Shown one piece after another: positions 35,413-44,251 of a stretch of 64,000 nt of DNA. The notes beneath the pieces were generated by a model that worked only from the letters and a program-made list of their open reading frames with translations, was not told the DNA's origin and did no database searches. The stretch is from positions 1-64,000 of the forward strand of contig CALOAN010000010.1 in the NCBI GenBank assembly GCA_942491345.1, given 5' to 3'. How positions within the stretch are numbered: the first letter of the stretch is position 1; each line of letters begins with the position of its first letter. The DNA is from JAHEEL01 sp942491345 (GTDB lineage Bacteria > Actinomycetota > Acidimicrobiia > Spongiisociales > UBA5794). Made by a program: the position numbers and the translations under genes.

Positions 35413-37053
35413 ATGACTGACACGAGCGAAGGGAGATCCAAGAGACCGGGTCTCGCCGCGGTTCTCTCGGCCGTCGTCCCGGGTGCCGGTCAGTGGTACG
35501 GCGGCCGGATTCGACGGGCCGTCCTCTTGTTCCTGCCGACGGTCGTCTTCGTCGCACTGATGGCCGCGTTCTGGTCTCGGGGCGCGGTCCGGATCATTGA
35601 GCTCCTCGTCCAGCCTGCGGTGTTGTGGGCGCTCCTCGCCATCAATCTCCTTGTTCTCCTCTGGCGCGGTTTCGTTGTGGTTGATGCCTTTCGGGTCACA
35701 CGTGACAACACACGACCCGGTCGGCTTGCCGTGGCCGTTCTGTCGGTCACACTGGTGGCTGTTGCCGCCCCTCATGTGGTATTCGTTGCGTACGATCTCG
35801 AGGCGATCGACCTCCTCGAGTCTGTGTTCGTCGACGGCGACGGAGCCGCACCCGTATTCGCGGAGGACCCGCCGCAGAGCACGACACAGTCGACACCGAG
35901 CGAACCAGTTCTCATCGAGATACCCGATCCCGCCCTCGTCGCAGCTCCCATCATCGTCACGCCGCGATCGACGCGGAATCTGATCTTCCGTTCAGGGGTT
36001 GGAGATCCCGTCGCGATCGCGTCGTGGCCCGACATCATCTCGACGCCGGTTCCTGCCATCGACTTGGTTCCCGCCGTCGACACCGAGGGCGTTGACCGCA
36101 TAACGATTCTGCTCGCAGGTGGCGACGCTGGTCCCGGCCGCGGTGGTCTGCGCACGGACACCATCATCGTCGCAACGCTCGACACAACCACCGGTCATGC
36201 CGCGTTGATGAGCATCCCGCGCAACATGATTCAGGTCCCGCTCAAGCCCGAGTACGACCTGGCGTTCATCGACCTCGAGCAGCAGCTCACGCCGTGGGAC
36301 GTGAGGCGGACGTGGACTGACGAAAACGGCGACGGAGTGCCCGACCAGTTCGTTCCATGTCATTGTTTCCCCGACCAGGTCAATGCGATCTACCCGTTCA
36401 CCCGCGGATGGACCGAGACCTATCCCGACGAGGTCGACCCGGGGATGGCGACGCTGCGAGACAGCCTTGAGCTGCTGCTCGGGATCGAGATCGACTTCTA
36501 CGCCCTCGTCAACATGTCCGGATTCGTGCGGGTTGTTGATGCCCTCGGCGGCGTGAGGGTCTACGTCACGAATTCGGTCAACACCGAGGTCTCACCGGCG
36601 CGAGAAGGCGAGGACTGGATCGAAGTCCATATCCGTCCGGGGTGGCGCCGACTCAACGGCCATCAGGCGCTCGCCTACGTGCGCGAACGCAAGACGAGCA
36701 GCGACTACGTTCGGATGACCCGCCAGCGGTGCATGTTGAAAGCTGTCGCCGCGAGCGCTGATCCGGTCACGATCGTGACGCGTTTCGCCTCGCTGTCCCG
36801 AGCCGTGAAGTCGTCGGTCCGGACAGATATCCCGCTCGATTATGTGCCGACGTTGGTGGCTCAGGCGGCAGCGCTCGACTTCGAGGACATCGTGACGGTG
36901 GGGTTCACTCCGCCCGAATACGCGCCAACAACCAATCACCGCAACCAGCCGATCCCCGACCTCACTGCCATCAGAGCCAAGGTCCAAGAGATCCTGACCG
37001 CCGACCCCGCGACGATTTCCGAGGCACCCGAAGAGTCCGAGTGCAGGATCTGA
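35413..37053 (+). CDS. LytR-CpsA-Psr (LCP) family protein 1
   Basis: 546 residues. The N-terminal cytoplasmic/membrane part begins PGLAAVLSAVVPGAGQWYGGR and carries three or four hydrophobic helices. It resembles a TM2-like module instead of the single anchor typical of LCP proteins. The extracellular LCP domain starts near residue 225 (LLAGGDAGPGRGGLRTDTII, SIPRNM) and has the Arg-rich YVRERKTSSDYVRMTRQR. LCP enzymes attach wall polymers to peptidoglycan. A paralogue is next at 37660. ATG 35413 is preferred; the site is weak. Confidence 0.85.
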   Translation: MTDTSEGRSKRPGLAAVLSAVVPGAGQWYGGRIRRAVLLFLPTVVFVALMAAFWSRGAVRIIELLVQPAVLWALLAINLLVLLWRGFVVVDAFRVTRDNTRPGRLAVAVLSVTLVAVAAPHVVFVAYDLEAIDLLESVFVDGDGAAPVFAEDPPQSTTQSTPSEPVLIEIPDPALVAAPIIVTPRSTRNLIFRSGVGDPVAIASWPDIISTPVPAIDLVPAVDTEGVDRITILLAGGDAGPGRGGLRTDTIIVATLDTTTGHAALMSIPRNMIQVPLKPEYDLAFIDLEQQLTPWDVRRTWTDENGDGVPDQFVPCHCFPDQVNAIYPFTRGWTETYPDEVDPGMATLRDSLELLLGIEIDFYALVNMSGFVRVVDALGGVRVYVTNSVNTEVSPAREGEDWIEVHIRPGWRRLNGHQALAYVRERKTSSDYVRMTRQRCMLKAVAASADPVTIVTRFASLSRAVKSSVRTDIPLDYVPTLVAQAAALDFEDIVTVGFTPPEYAPTTNHRNQPIPDLTAIRAKVQEILTADPATISEAPEESECRI

Positions 37054-37069
37054 GCCTCCCCTTCCCCTC

Positions 37070-37585
37070 CACCACGCAGTGGGGGAGGGTGCCCGGGCGG
37101 AGCGATGGCGGGAGGGGGCGGCTTGGGTCTTCGTCTCCACCACGCAGTGGGGGAGGCGCGACCGGACGTGAGTCCGGTCGCAGAGGGGGCGGCCAGGGAG
37201 CCAGAATCGCGGCGATGAGGTCAGTCCCCGGGGGTGCCCGGGCGGAGCGATGGCGGGAGGGGGCGGCTTGGGTCTTCGTCTCCACCACGCAGTGGGGGAG
37301 GCGCGGCCGGACGTGAGTCCGGTCGCAGAGGGGGCGGCCTGGGAGCCAGAATCGCGGCGATGAGGTCAGTCCCCGGGGGTGCCCGGGCGGAGCGAGGGCG
37401 GGATGGGGCGGCTTGGGTCTTCGTCTCCACCACGCAGTGGGGGAGACGCGACCGGACGTGAGTCCGGTCGCAGAGGGGGCGGCCTGGGAGACTGAATCGC
37501 GCAGATGAGGCCCGCTGCCGGGTGCCCGGGCGGAGCGAGGGCGGGATGGGGCGGCCTGGGAGCCGGCATCGCGCAGATGAGGCCC
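37070..37585. repeat. REP/BIME-like tandem array between LCP genes
   Basis: Three to four units with hairpin arms GGAC/GTCC at about 37162, 37308 and 37452, separated by the constant CTGGGAGCC and CGGAGCGATGGCGGG blocks. Unit period is about 145 bp. No coding sequence is supported. Confidence 0.8.
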
Positions 37586-37650
37586 GACGCCTGTCTCGCA
37601 TCTCGTGTCGCGTGTCTCGCATCTCGTGTTTTCTCGGCTTTCGAGATAGG
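37586..37650. repeat. GAGACNN heptad array
   Basis: TGTCTCGCATCTCGTGTCGC-type units just before the second LCP gene; about seven units, the last degenerate. Confidence 0.65.
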
Positions 37651-37659
37651 TTGTGGCCC

Positions 37660-39318
37660 ATGGAGGGCGAGCAGGCCATCAACCGGAGTGAAACGGCTGC
37701 CCGGCCGGGCCTTGCGGCCCTGTTTTCGGCGCTGATACCGGGTGCAGGGCAGTTGTACGCCGGGCGAGTCCTCCGGGCTCTGGCTGTTGCAGCGCCGTTG
37801 CTGCTCTTCATCGCGGCCATCCTGGTCGTTGCTTCCGACGGTGCGGTTGGCGTGCTGGAACTCGCCGTTCGTCCAGTCGTGATCTGGAGCGTCCTTGGTG
37901 TCAATGTTGCCATTCTCGCTTGGCGGCTGTTCGCCGTCGTCGACGCCTATCGCGTGGCGGGAGGCTCAAGCCCCGGCATGTGGTCATTCGTGGTGCTCGG
38001 TGTGTTGGCGGCGTTCGTGGTGATTCCTCACGTTGCGATCGGGGCCTATGGATTCAGGGGTGCTCTCTTCATCGACCGGGTCTTCGTTTCTGCCGGCGCA
38101 GAGAACGACGTCCCGGTCACCCTGGCGCCACCCTCACCTGAGGCCGATATCGTTCCCGACCCGGCGACGGTCTCAACGACAACAACAGTGCCGCCTTCTA
38201 CGACGACTACCGAGGGGCTCCCGACGCGAAACCTGATCTTCCGGCCGGGACTCGGTGATCCGGAAGCAATTGACGCCCGTCCGGACATCAGCACGTCTGC
38301 ATCTCCGGCGCCGTTCCTTCCGTTCGACGAGCGTGTGGCGCCCGAACGATTGACATTCATCCTCGCCGGCGGCGACAGCGGACCGGGGAGGGGAGGGCTG
38401 CGTACGGACACCATCATGGTGGCCACGATGGACCTCGAGACCGGAGAGGCCGCGCTGTTCGGGATTCCCCGGAACATGGCGCAGATTCCCATGCCGCGCC
38501 GGTTCCAGAACGCATTCGTCGATTTCGAACGGCGGCTGTCTCCAAGCGGCGATCCGTCCACGTGGGTCGACCGGGACGGCGACGGCGTGCCTGACCCGTC
38601 CGGGTTCTCATCCTGTCACTGCTTCCCCGAGCAGATAAACGCGCTCTACCCGTATACGCGGAACTGGACGAGTTCTTACCCCAACGAGGTCGACCCGGGT
38701 ATGGCTGCGCTGCGCGATGTCGCGGAGCACATGACCGGTCTCCAAATCGACTACTACGTGCTTGTCGACATGAAGGCCTTCGTGGAGCTCGTCGAAGCCG
38801 TTGGGGGTGTTGATGTGTACGTCAAGGAGCCCCTTCAGTCCGAGGTGTCGCCACCGGAGGAAGGCGACCCCTGGGCGACGGTTGATGTCCAGCCCGGCAT
38901 GAATCACTTGTCGGGAACCGAAGCACTGGCGTACTCACGGGCACGCAAAGGCTCATCGGACTACGCCCGGATGGCCCGGCAGCGCTGTCTGCTTCGAGCT
39001 GTCGCAGCGGAGTCGGACCCGTGGACGTTGCTCCGGTCGTTCCCGGCGATCGCCTCTGCCATCGAGAGTTATGTCGTGACCGACATCCCGGTCACGTTCC
39101 TCCCCGATCTGGTGAGCGCCGCCGCGGATCTCCAATTCAGCCAGATCGCGACCGTCGGGTTCAATCCTCCGTACTACGCACCGGAGCGGGATCACAAATA
39201 CCACCCGATCCCCGACGTCAAGCGAATCCGGGCGAAGGTTGCCAGCGTCATCGAAGAGGGCGCCACAGCGCAGAGCTCAACCGGCGAGAGCGAATGTGAT
39301 CCGCCGGCGGAGCAGTAG
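37660..39318 (+). CDS. LytR-CpsA-Psr (LCP) family protein 2
   Basis: 552 residues, paralogous to LCP 1 along the whole length. It has the N-terminal PGLAALFSALIPGAGQLYAGR module with hydrophobic helices, a Thr/Pro-rich linker (STTTTVPPSTTTTEG), then the LCP domain (LAGGDSGPGRGGLRTDTIMV, GIPRNM, YSRARKGSSDYARMARQR). It is probably a wall-polymer ligase anchored in the membrane. ATG 37660 is chosen because upstream codons are repeat. The heptad-type inverted repeat at 39329 follows. Confidence 0.85.
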   Translation: MEGEQAINRSETAARPGLAALFSALIPGAGQLYAGRVLRALAVAAPLLLFIAAILVVASDGAVGVLELAVRPVVIWSVLGVNVAILAWRLFAVVDAYRVAGGSSPGMWSFVVLGVLAAFVVIPHVAIGAYGFRGALFIDRVFVSAGAENDVPVTLAPPSPEADIVPDPATVSTTTTVPPSTTTTEGLPTRNLIFRPGLGDPEAIDARPDISTSASPAPFLPFDERVAPERLTFILAGGDSGPGRGGLRTDTIMVATMDLETGEAALFGIPRNMAQIPMPRRFQNAFVDFERRLSPSGDPSTWVDRDGDGVPDPSGFSSCHCFPEQINALYPYTRNWTSSYPNEVDPGMAALRDVAEHMTGLQIDYYVLVDMKAFVELVEAVGGVDVYVKEPLQSEVSPPEEGDPWATVDVQPGMNHLSGTEALAYSRARKGSSDYARMARQRCLLRAVAAESDPWTLLRSFPAIASAIESYVVTDIPVTFLPDLVSAAADLQFSQIATVGFNPPYYAPERDHKYHPIPDVKRIRAKVASVIEEGATAQSSTGESECDPPAEQ

Positions 39319-39328
39319 GGAGGAGAAA

Positions 39329-39419
39329 GACCCGAGACTCGAGAACCGGGACGCGATCGTCGTCTCCGGCGCCCCGGTGGAGACGGAGCAGCTGAGCAGT
39401 CTCAAGTCTCGGGTCTGGT
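39329..39419. repeat. GAGACNN inverted repeat after LCP 2
   Basis: AGACCCGAGACTCGAG at 39328-39343 pairs almost perfectly with the CTCAAGTCTCGGGTCT stretch at 39402-39417. The spacer is about 58 bp. A large hairpin or cruciform is possible. Confidence 0.65.
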
Positions 39420-39488
39420 GCCTCCTGGCTACTTCCTACGGCAGGCGGTCCAGTGGGGAGAGCGGCAATCGGGGGGACCGGCAATTCG

Positions 39489-39917
39489 GTGGTAGCGTCT
39501 CCGCTCTTCGTGACCGACCGACTGAACCTCTCGACGTCGATCACCGGCCGACGACGGTTCGCGGTAGCGGCCGGCGGTGCGCTTGGTGCGGTTGGCCGCG
39601 CCTTCGTGGCCGACGTAGTCGGGCGAACCGATTTCAACGTCCTGTGGGCGACGTTCATCGTGAATGTCGCCGGTTCGCTCATCCTCGGCTACGTCGTAGC
39701 GAGGCATGCGGGCCGGTCCCGATCGTCCCCGTTCTTGATCCCGTTCGTCGGTGTCGGAGTCCTCGGCGCCTTCACTACGTTCTCCTTGTTCTCGGCAGAG
39801 GTGTTCGAACTCGCCCGCGCCGGGGACTGGGTTGTGGCGGTTGCCTATCCGCTGTTGTCGATCGGCGCCGGGTTCGTCGCCGCTCTGCTCGGCGTCCGGT
39901 TTGGGGGATCGAAGTGA
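39489..39917 (+). CDS. crcB: Fluoride channel subunit CrcB/Fluc 1
   Basis: About 142 residues, four helices, with the family motifs GGALGAVGRAF, NVAGSLILGY and GAFTTFSLFSAE. Fluc proteins export F- as dual-topology dimers. The start is uncertain: GTG 39453, 39489 and 39510 are all in frame. The last is nearest to the usual N-terminus, and 39489 has a loose GGGGGGA upstream. The stop overlaps the GTG of the second crcB (GTGA), so the two are translationally coupled. Confidence 0.85.
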   Translation: MVASPLFVTDRLNLSTSITGRRRFAVAAGGALGAVGRAFVADVVGRTDFNVLWATFIVNVAGSLILGYVVARHAGRSRSSPFLIPFVGVGVLGAFTTFSLFSAEVFELARAGDWVVAVAYPLLSIGAGFVAALLGVRFGGSK

Positions 39918-40291
39918 CGTGGGTGGTTGTCGGGGTATTCGGTGCCCTCGGCGCACTCGCCCGGTACGGCGTCTCGGGCATCGTTCAGCTGCTCTGGCGA
40001 ACGACGTTTCCGGTTGGCACGCTCGTCGTCAACCTCACCGGGGCGTTCGCGGCCGGGCTGCTGCTCGGCATCGCAACTGGGCGGGACATGCCAGATCTGC
40101 TGGTAGCGGCTGCGGGTGTGGGGTTCCTCGGTGGATACTCGACATTCTCAACCTGGATGGTCGAGTCGGTCCTTGCCGCCGAATCCGGCGGCCGAGTCGG
40201 CTTGCGTCGGGCGGCTGAGAATCTGGCGGTCCCGCTCGTCGCGGGTGTTGCCGCGGTCGCCATCGGCTTCGCGATCGGCCAATGGATCTAG
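39914..40291 (+). CDS. crcB: Fluoride channel subunit CrcB/Fluc 2
   Basis: 125 residues, four helices, motifs GALGALARYGVSG, NLTGAFAAGLLLG and GGYSTFSTWMVES. Its pairing with the preceding gene is typical of heterodimeric Fluc channels, where each gene fixes one topology. GTG 39914 overlaps the upstream TGA by four bases. Confidence 0.88.
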   Translation: MTWVVVGVFGALGALARYGVSGIVQLLWRTTFPVGTLVVNLTGAFAAGLLLGIATGRDMPDLLVAAAGVGFLGGYSTFSTWMVESVLAAESGGRVGLRRAAENLAVPLVAGVAAVAIGFAIGQWI

Positions 40292-40292
40292 C

Positions 40293-40634
40293 ATGGAATC
40301 CATGGAGACCATCTCCGACGGGCGGCTCCTCCGGGTGTACTTCTGCGAGAGCGACCGCTACGACGGGCATCCGCTCGACGAAGCGATCGTCCACGCCCTG
40401 CAAGCAGCGGGGATCTCGGGTGCCACGGTCATCCGCGGCGTCGCCGGATACGGTGGGTCCTCGATCCTGCACACGACCCACGTGCTTCGTCTTTCGGAGG
40501 ATCTTCCCCTTGTGATCGAGGCCGTTGACACCAGGGGGAAGGTCGAGGCTGTGCTGCCGCGGCTTGCAGAGATTGCGGGCGACGGTCTGATCACAACACA
40601 ACCGATCGAAATCCACGTGCGGCGGCCGGGTTGA
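40293..40634 (+). CDS. DUF190 family protein linked to fluoride channel
   Basis: 113 residues. The core LLRVYFCESDRYDGHPLDEAIVHALQAAGISGATVIRGVAGYGG matches DUF190, a PII-like alpha/beta fold often encoded beside crcB. It may regulate the channel (inference from co-occurrence). ATG 40293 begins one base after the second crcB stop; ATG 40302 is an alternative. Confidence 0.85.
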   Translation: MESMETISDGRLLRVYFCESDRYDGHPLDEAIVHALQAAGISGATVIRGVAGYGGSSILHTTHVLRLSEDLPLVIEAVDTRGKVEAVLPRLAEIAGDGLITTQPIEIHVRRPG

Positions 40635-40690
40635 CGCGTCGGCAAATCGTTCCCCTTCCAGCGTGCTGTTCGGGTTGATAGGTTGTGACC

Positions 40691-41383
40691 ATGTCATCCA
40701 CGAATCGTTCGTTTCGCCCGGCACTCTTCACGTATCTGACCGACCTCGACAACAACAACGATCGAGAGTGGTTTGCTGAGAATCGAGATCGCTACGACCG
40801 CTACGTGCGGGACGCCGGCCTCCAGTTCATCCGCGACTTCGAGCCGTACCTCCACGAGATCAGCCCCCACTTCATTGCGGACGATCGAACCGTTGGTGGG
40901 TCGCTGTTCCGGATCTACCGCGACACGCGGTTCTCAAAGGACAAGACGCCGTACAAGACTCATGTCGGGATCCAGTTCCGTCACGAAGCTGCCAAGGATG
41001 CACACGCACCCGGGTTCTATCTCCATCTCGATCCGGCCGGGAGTTTCGTCGGTGTCGGGATATGGAGGCCCGACGGCGCCTCAGCGCTGGCGATCCGCGA
41101 GGCCATCGTGGACCGCCCAGGGGTGTGGGTGGAAGCGACACGCAATCTCGACTTCGCCTCGACCTATACCTTGGAGGGGGAATCGCTCAAGCGCCCGCCC
41201 CGAGGCTTCGACGCCGAGCATCCGTACATCGAGGACTTGAAACGGAAGGACTTCATCGCCTCCGCAAAGATCTCGCGCAAGACCGCCACAGCTCCGGACT
41301 TCCTCGATCAGTATGCGAGCATGAGCCGCAACGCGGCCGGATACATGGAGTTCTTGACTCGTTCGCTCGGCCTGCCGTTCTAG
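40691..41383 (+). CDS. DUF2461 family protein
   Basis: 230 residues. FTYLTDLDNNNDREWFAENRDRY at the start and FRIYRDTRFSKDKTPYKTHVGIQFRH in the middle are the DUF2461 hallmarks. The function is unknown; there is no signal peptide or membrane helix. ATG 40691; a GTG two codons upstream is also in frame. Convergent with pgi. Confidence 0.85.
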   Translation: MSSTNRSFRPALFTYLTDLDNNNDREWFAENRDRYDRYVRDAGLQFIRDFEPYLHEISPHFIADDRTVGGSLFRIYRDTRFSKDKTPYKTHVGIQFRHEAAKDAHAPGFYLHLDPAGSFVGVGIWRPDGASALAIREAIVDRPGVWVEATRNLDFASTYTLEGESLKRPPRGFDAEHPYIEDLKRKDFIASAKISRKTATAPDFLDQYASMSRNAAGYMEFLTRSLGLPF

Positions 41384-41402
41384 GTGCGGTCAAGCGGCCG
41401 CC

Positions 41403-42998
41403 CTAGCCCATTGCGGTTGAAATCGCGTCCTTCAAGCGGGGGAGGCCCGCCGCTCCGCTCTCACCGAGATTGACCATGCCGACCGGACGGCCGCGGTCTC
41501 GCAGGGCGGCTTGATCGCCTAGCGATTGCGCGGTGATCAGCTCCCCGAATGTGTAGTCGGCCTCCGGCACGTCAAGGTCGGCCGCGGGGCGGTCGACGAT
41601 CTGGAGGAAGACGCCTCCGGATGGCCCGCCCTTGTGGAATTGGCCGGTCGAGTGAAGAAAGCGCGGCCCGTAGCCGACCGTCACCACAGCCCCCGTGCCG
41701 TCTGCGACCATGTCAGCGATGGCGTTCATCCGCTGGATCGTGACCCGTGTTGGCTCGAGATACGCCTGGAGCGCAACGTAGCCGCCGGGACCGGCAGACG
41801 AGAGCAACTCCTTGAGTCGATCGGCAAGGTCCGGTGAGTCCAGCGACCATTCCTGGACATCGGAACGACCAAGACCCTCGGTCATTGCCTTGTGAGCCAG
41901 GGATTTCGCGAGCTGCACGTCGGGTTGGTTGAAGGGATGGACCCCAAGCACGGCACCGGCAGCCGCGGTTGCCATCTCGAGGATGTACATCGCAGCGCCG
42001 AGGTCGTAGACATCTTCCAGGTTCATCGTGATCGACGGCTGCTGCGCTGACGCCGCCTCACCGATCCGTATGGCGAACGGGAGCCGATCATCAGCCGGTG
42101 CTGAGCTTCCGTCGGCAACGGGCAGGATTCCTTTCCCTTCCTTGCCGAGCGATTCCGCGATGAGTTGCTCGATCCATGCCGGGAACGCTGCGAAACGCGG
42201 TTGCGGTTCAAACACGACCTTGTCGCGACCGGCCAGTGCGAACTCGCCGAGAGCCGCCCCGAGGCGCAAAGCGGGATTCTGATCAACGGGAACGTCCGGT
42301 CCGCAGGCGTAGGCAGCGGCATCGGTTGCAGCGAGCAGACGGCCGACGTCGACGCCGATCAGCGCGGCCGGCACAAGGCCGAACTCAATCAGCGCGGAGA
42401 AACGCCCTCCCACGTCGGCGGGAGCCAGAAACACGGCCCGGAAACCCCGTTCTTCTCCGAGCTCCGCGAGCGACGACTCCGGATCGGTGATCGCGATGAA
42501 TCGGCTGCCTGGGTCTGCAACGACGGCGCTTGCGCGGCTCCACAGGTAGCGGAAGAACGAGAGCGTCTCGAGCGTGGTGCCCGACTTCGATGCAACGATG
42601 AACAGCGTCGTCGATGGGTCAACGGCGTCGGCCACGCGTTGAACCGAGTCGGGGTGGGTTGAGTCGAGAACGGTGAGCGTCGGCCCATCGGCATCGCTGA
42701 ACACGGAGGCGAAGACCTCAGGGGCCAGGCTCGATCCGCCCATGCCGAGGAGTACGACGTCGGTGAGGCCGCCGGCGACGGCTTCTGCGGCGAACGCCTC
42801 GATCGGTCCGAGCCCGTCCCGGCCGCCCGGGCTGAGCCAACCAAGTCGATCCGAGATCTCTTCGCGCGGCGGGTCGAACCACAGCGTCGCGTCGCGATCC
42901 CACAGACGGGATGCGAACGCCTCGTCACTCCATGCTGCCAGGCGTGCGTCAATCGTCGGCTGAAGATCACCCGCGTCGATCTGGATCGTGACGGTCAC
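41403..42998 (-). CDS. pgi: Glucose-6-phosphate isomerase
   Basis: 531 residues of the SIS-fold isomerase: LLGMGGSSLAPEVF (first phosphosugar motif), IVASKSGTTLET, and LGVHPFNQPDVQLAK near residue 350. It resembles the actinobacterial form that occurs fused with or next to transaldolase. It interconverts glucose 6-phosphate and fructose 6-phosphate. GTG 42998 overlaps the TGA of tal by four bases (GTGA), giving tight translational coupling. Confidence 0.9.
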   Translation of the reverse strand: MTVTIQIDAGDLQPTIDARLAAWSDEAFASRLWDRDATLWFDPPREEISDRLGWLSPGGRDGLGPIEAFAAEAVAGGLTDVVLLGMGGSSLAPEVFASVFSDADGPTLTVLDSTHPDSVQRVADAVDPSTTLFIVASKSGTTLETLSFFRYLWSRASAVVADPGSRFIAITDPESSLAELGEERGFRAVFLAPADVGGRFSALIEFGLVPAALIGVDVGRLLAATDAAAYACGPDVPVDQNPALRLGAALGEFALAGRDKVVFEPQPRFAAFPAWIEQLIAESLGKEGKGILPVADGSSAPADDRLPFAIRIGEAASAQQPSITMNLEDVYDLGAAMYILEMATAAAGAVLGVHPFNQPDVQLAKSLAHKAMTEGLGRSDVQEWSLDSPDLADRLKELLSSAGPGGYVALQAYLEPTRVTIQRMNAIADMVADGTGAVVTVGYGPRFLHSTGQFHKGGPSGGVFLQIVDRPAADLDVPEADYTFGELITAQSLGDQAALRDRGRPVGMVNLGESGAAGLPRLKDAISTAMG

Positions 42999-44071
42999 AA
43001 GTCGCCTTGCTGCTCTTCGATCGCTGCGAGAAGTCCGTTGAACGCGTCGGCGAAGGATGCAACTCCCTCAACCTGAAGCTCCTCGGTGATTGCATCGACG
43101 TCCACTCCGAGCGCGGCGAGTGCTTCGAAGTGCTGCGCGGCCGCGTCGACGTCGGTCGTCAATGCCGTTGGATCGATTGTTCCGTGGTCGCGAAAGGCAT
43201 CCACGGTTGCCGGCGGGATGGTGTTGACGGTGTTGGGTCCGATGAGCTCGTCGACGTAGAGGACGTCGGAGTACGCCGGGTTCTTCGTCGAGGTGGAGGC
43301 CCAGAGCGCGCGTTGAGGTCTGGCGCCTCTGGCGCGGGCGGCAGCGAATGGCGGTCCCTCGAAGATCTCCTGATACCGGCGGTACGCGAGTTTGGCGTTC
43401 GCCACTGCAGCAATGCCGCGGAGAGCGAGCGCTTCATCGGTACCGATGGCATCGAGGGCAGGGTCGATCTTGTTGTCGACTCGGCTCACGAAGAACGACG
43501 CCACGGACGCGACACGTTTTGGATATTCGGTGCGTTCGGCACCACGTACGTAGGCCATCGCCACGGCTTCGTAGTCGGCCATGCTGAACATGAGGGTGGC
43601 GTTCACGTTGATTCCGGCTGCGATGAGCTCCTCGATGGCGACGATCCCGGCGAGAGTCGCCGGGACCTTGATCATGAGGTTGGGACGGTTGACTCGGTTC
43701 CAGAGGCGGTGCGCGTCGGCGATCGTCCCTTCGGTGTCATCAGCGAGGGTGGGGGAGACCTCGAGGCTCACGTAGCCGTCGAGTCCTTCGGTGGCGTCGT
43801 ACACCCCGCGCAGCACGTCGGCGGCGCCCTGCACGTCAGCGACGGCCAGGGCCTCGAACACGGCAAGCGGGTCACCCTCTGCAGCGGCAATGTCTTCGTC
43901 GTAGAGATCAGAGCCGGCGATTGCTGCCTGGAAGATCGACGGGTTCGACGTGACGCCCGTGACGCCTTCGTCGACGAGGGCGGCGAGCTCGCCATTGGTC
44001 ACCATGTCGCGGCGGATGAAGTCGAGCCAGACGCTCTGACCTGCAGCTCCGAGTTCCTTCAGCTTCGACAT
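42995..44071 (-). CDS. tal: Transaldolase
   Basis: 358 residues, length of the actinobacterial type: SVWLDFIRRDMV, GVTGVTSNPSIFQAAI, VSLEVSPTLADDT, and the Schiff-base Lys in LMIKVPAT. It exchanges a dihydroxyacetone unit between sedoheptulose 7-phosphate and glyceraldehyde 3-phosphate. ATG 44071 has GAGGAA upstream. It forms an operon with pgi, joining glycolysis and the non-oxidative pentose pathway. Confidence 0.93.
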   Translation of the reverse strand: MSKLKELGAAGQSVWLDFIRRDMVTNGELAALVDEGVTGVTSNPSIFQAAIAGSDLYDEDIAAAEGDPLAVFEALAVADVQGAADVLRGVYDATEGLDGYVSLEVSPTLADDTEGTIADAHRLWNRVNRPNLMIKVPATLAGIVAIEELIAAGINVNATLMFSMADYEAVAMAYVRGAERTEYPKRVASVASFFVSRVDNKIDPALDAIGTDEALALRGIAAVANAKLAYRRYQEIFEGPPFAAARARGARPQRALWASTSTKNPAYSDVLYVDELIGPNTVNTIPPATVDAFRDHGTIDPTALTTDVDAAAQHFEALAALGVDVDAITEELQVEGVASFADAFNGLLAAIEEQQGDL

Positions 44072-44137
44072 CGATTCCTCCGTTGGATCGGGTTCCACAC
44101 GATTCTCGCAGATCCGCGCACGCACGGCGTTGCCTTC

Positions 44138-44248
44138 ATTCCGTGGGCTGGTGGCGCCGTATGCGGGGTGGTGAACCCTGGGTTCGCAGCGCCTTTGTTC
44201 CGTGGGCTGGTGGCGTCGTATGCGGGGTGGTGAACCCTGGGTTCGCAG
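44138..44248. repeat. Two inverted copies of the AACCCAGGGTT repeat
   Basis: Copies at 44138-44188 and 44197-44248, read on the minus strand as GCGAACCCAGGGTTCACC. They sit between galU and tal, far from the other cluster at 16-17.6 kb. Confidence 0.8.
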
Positions 44249-44251
44249 CGC

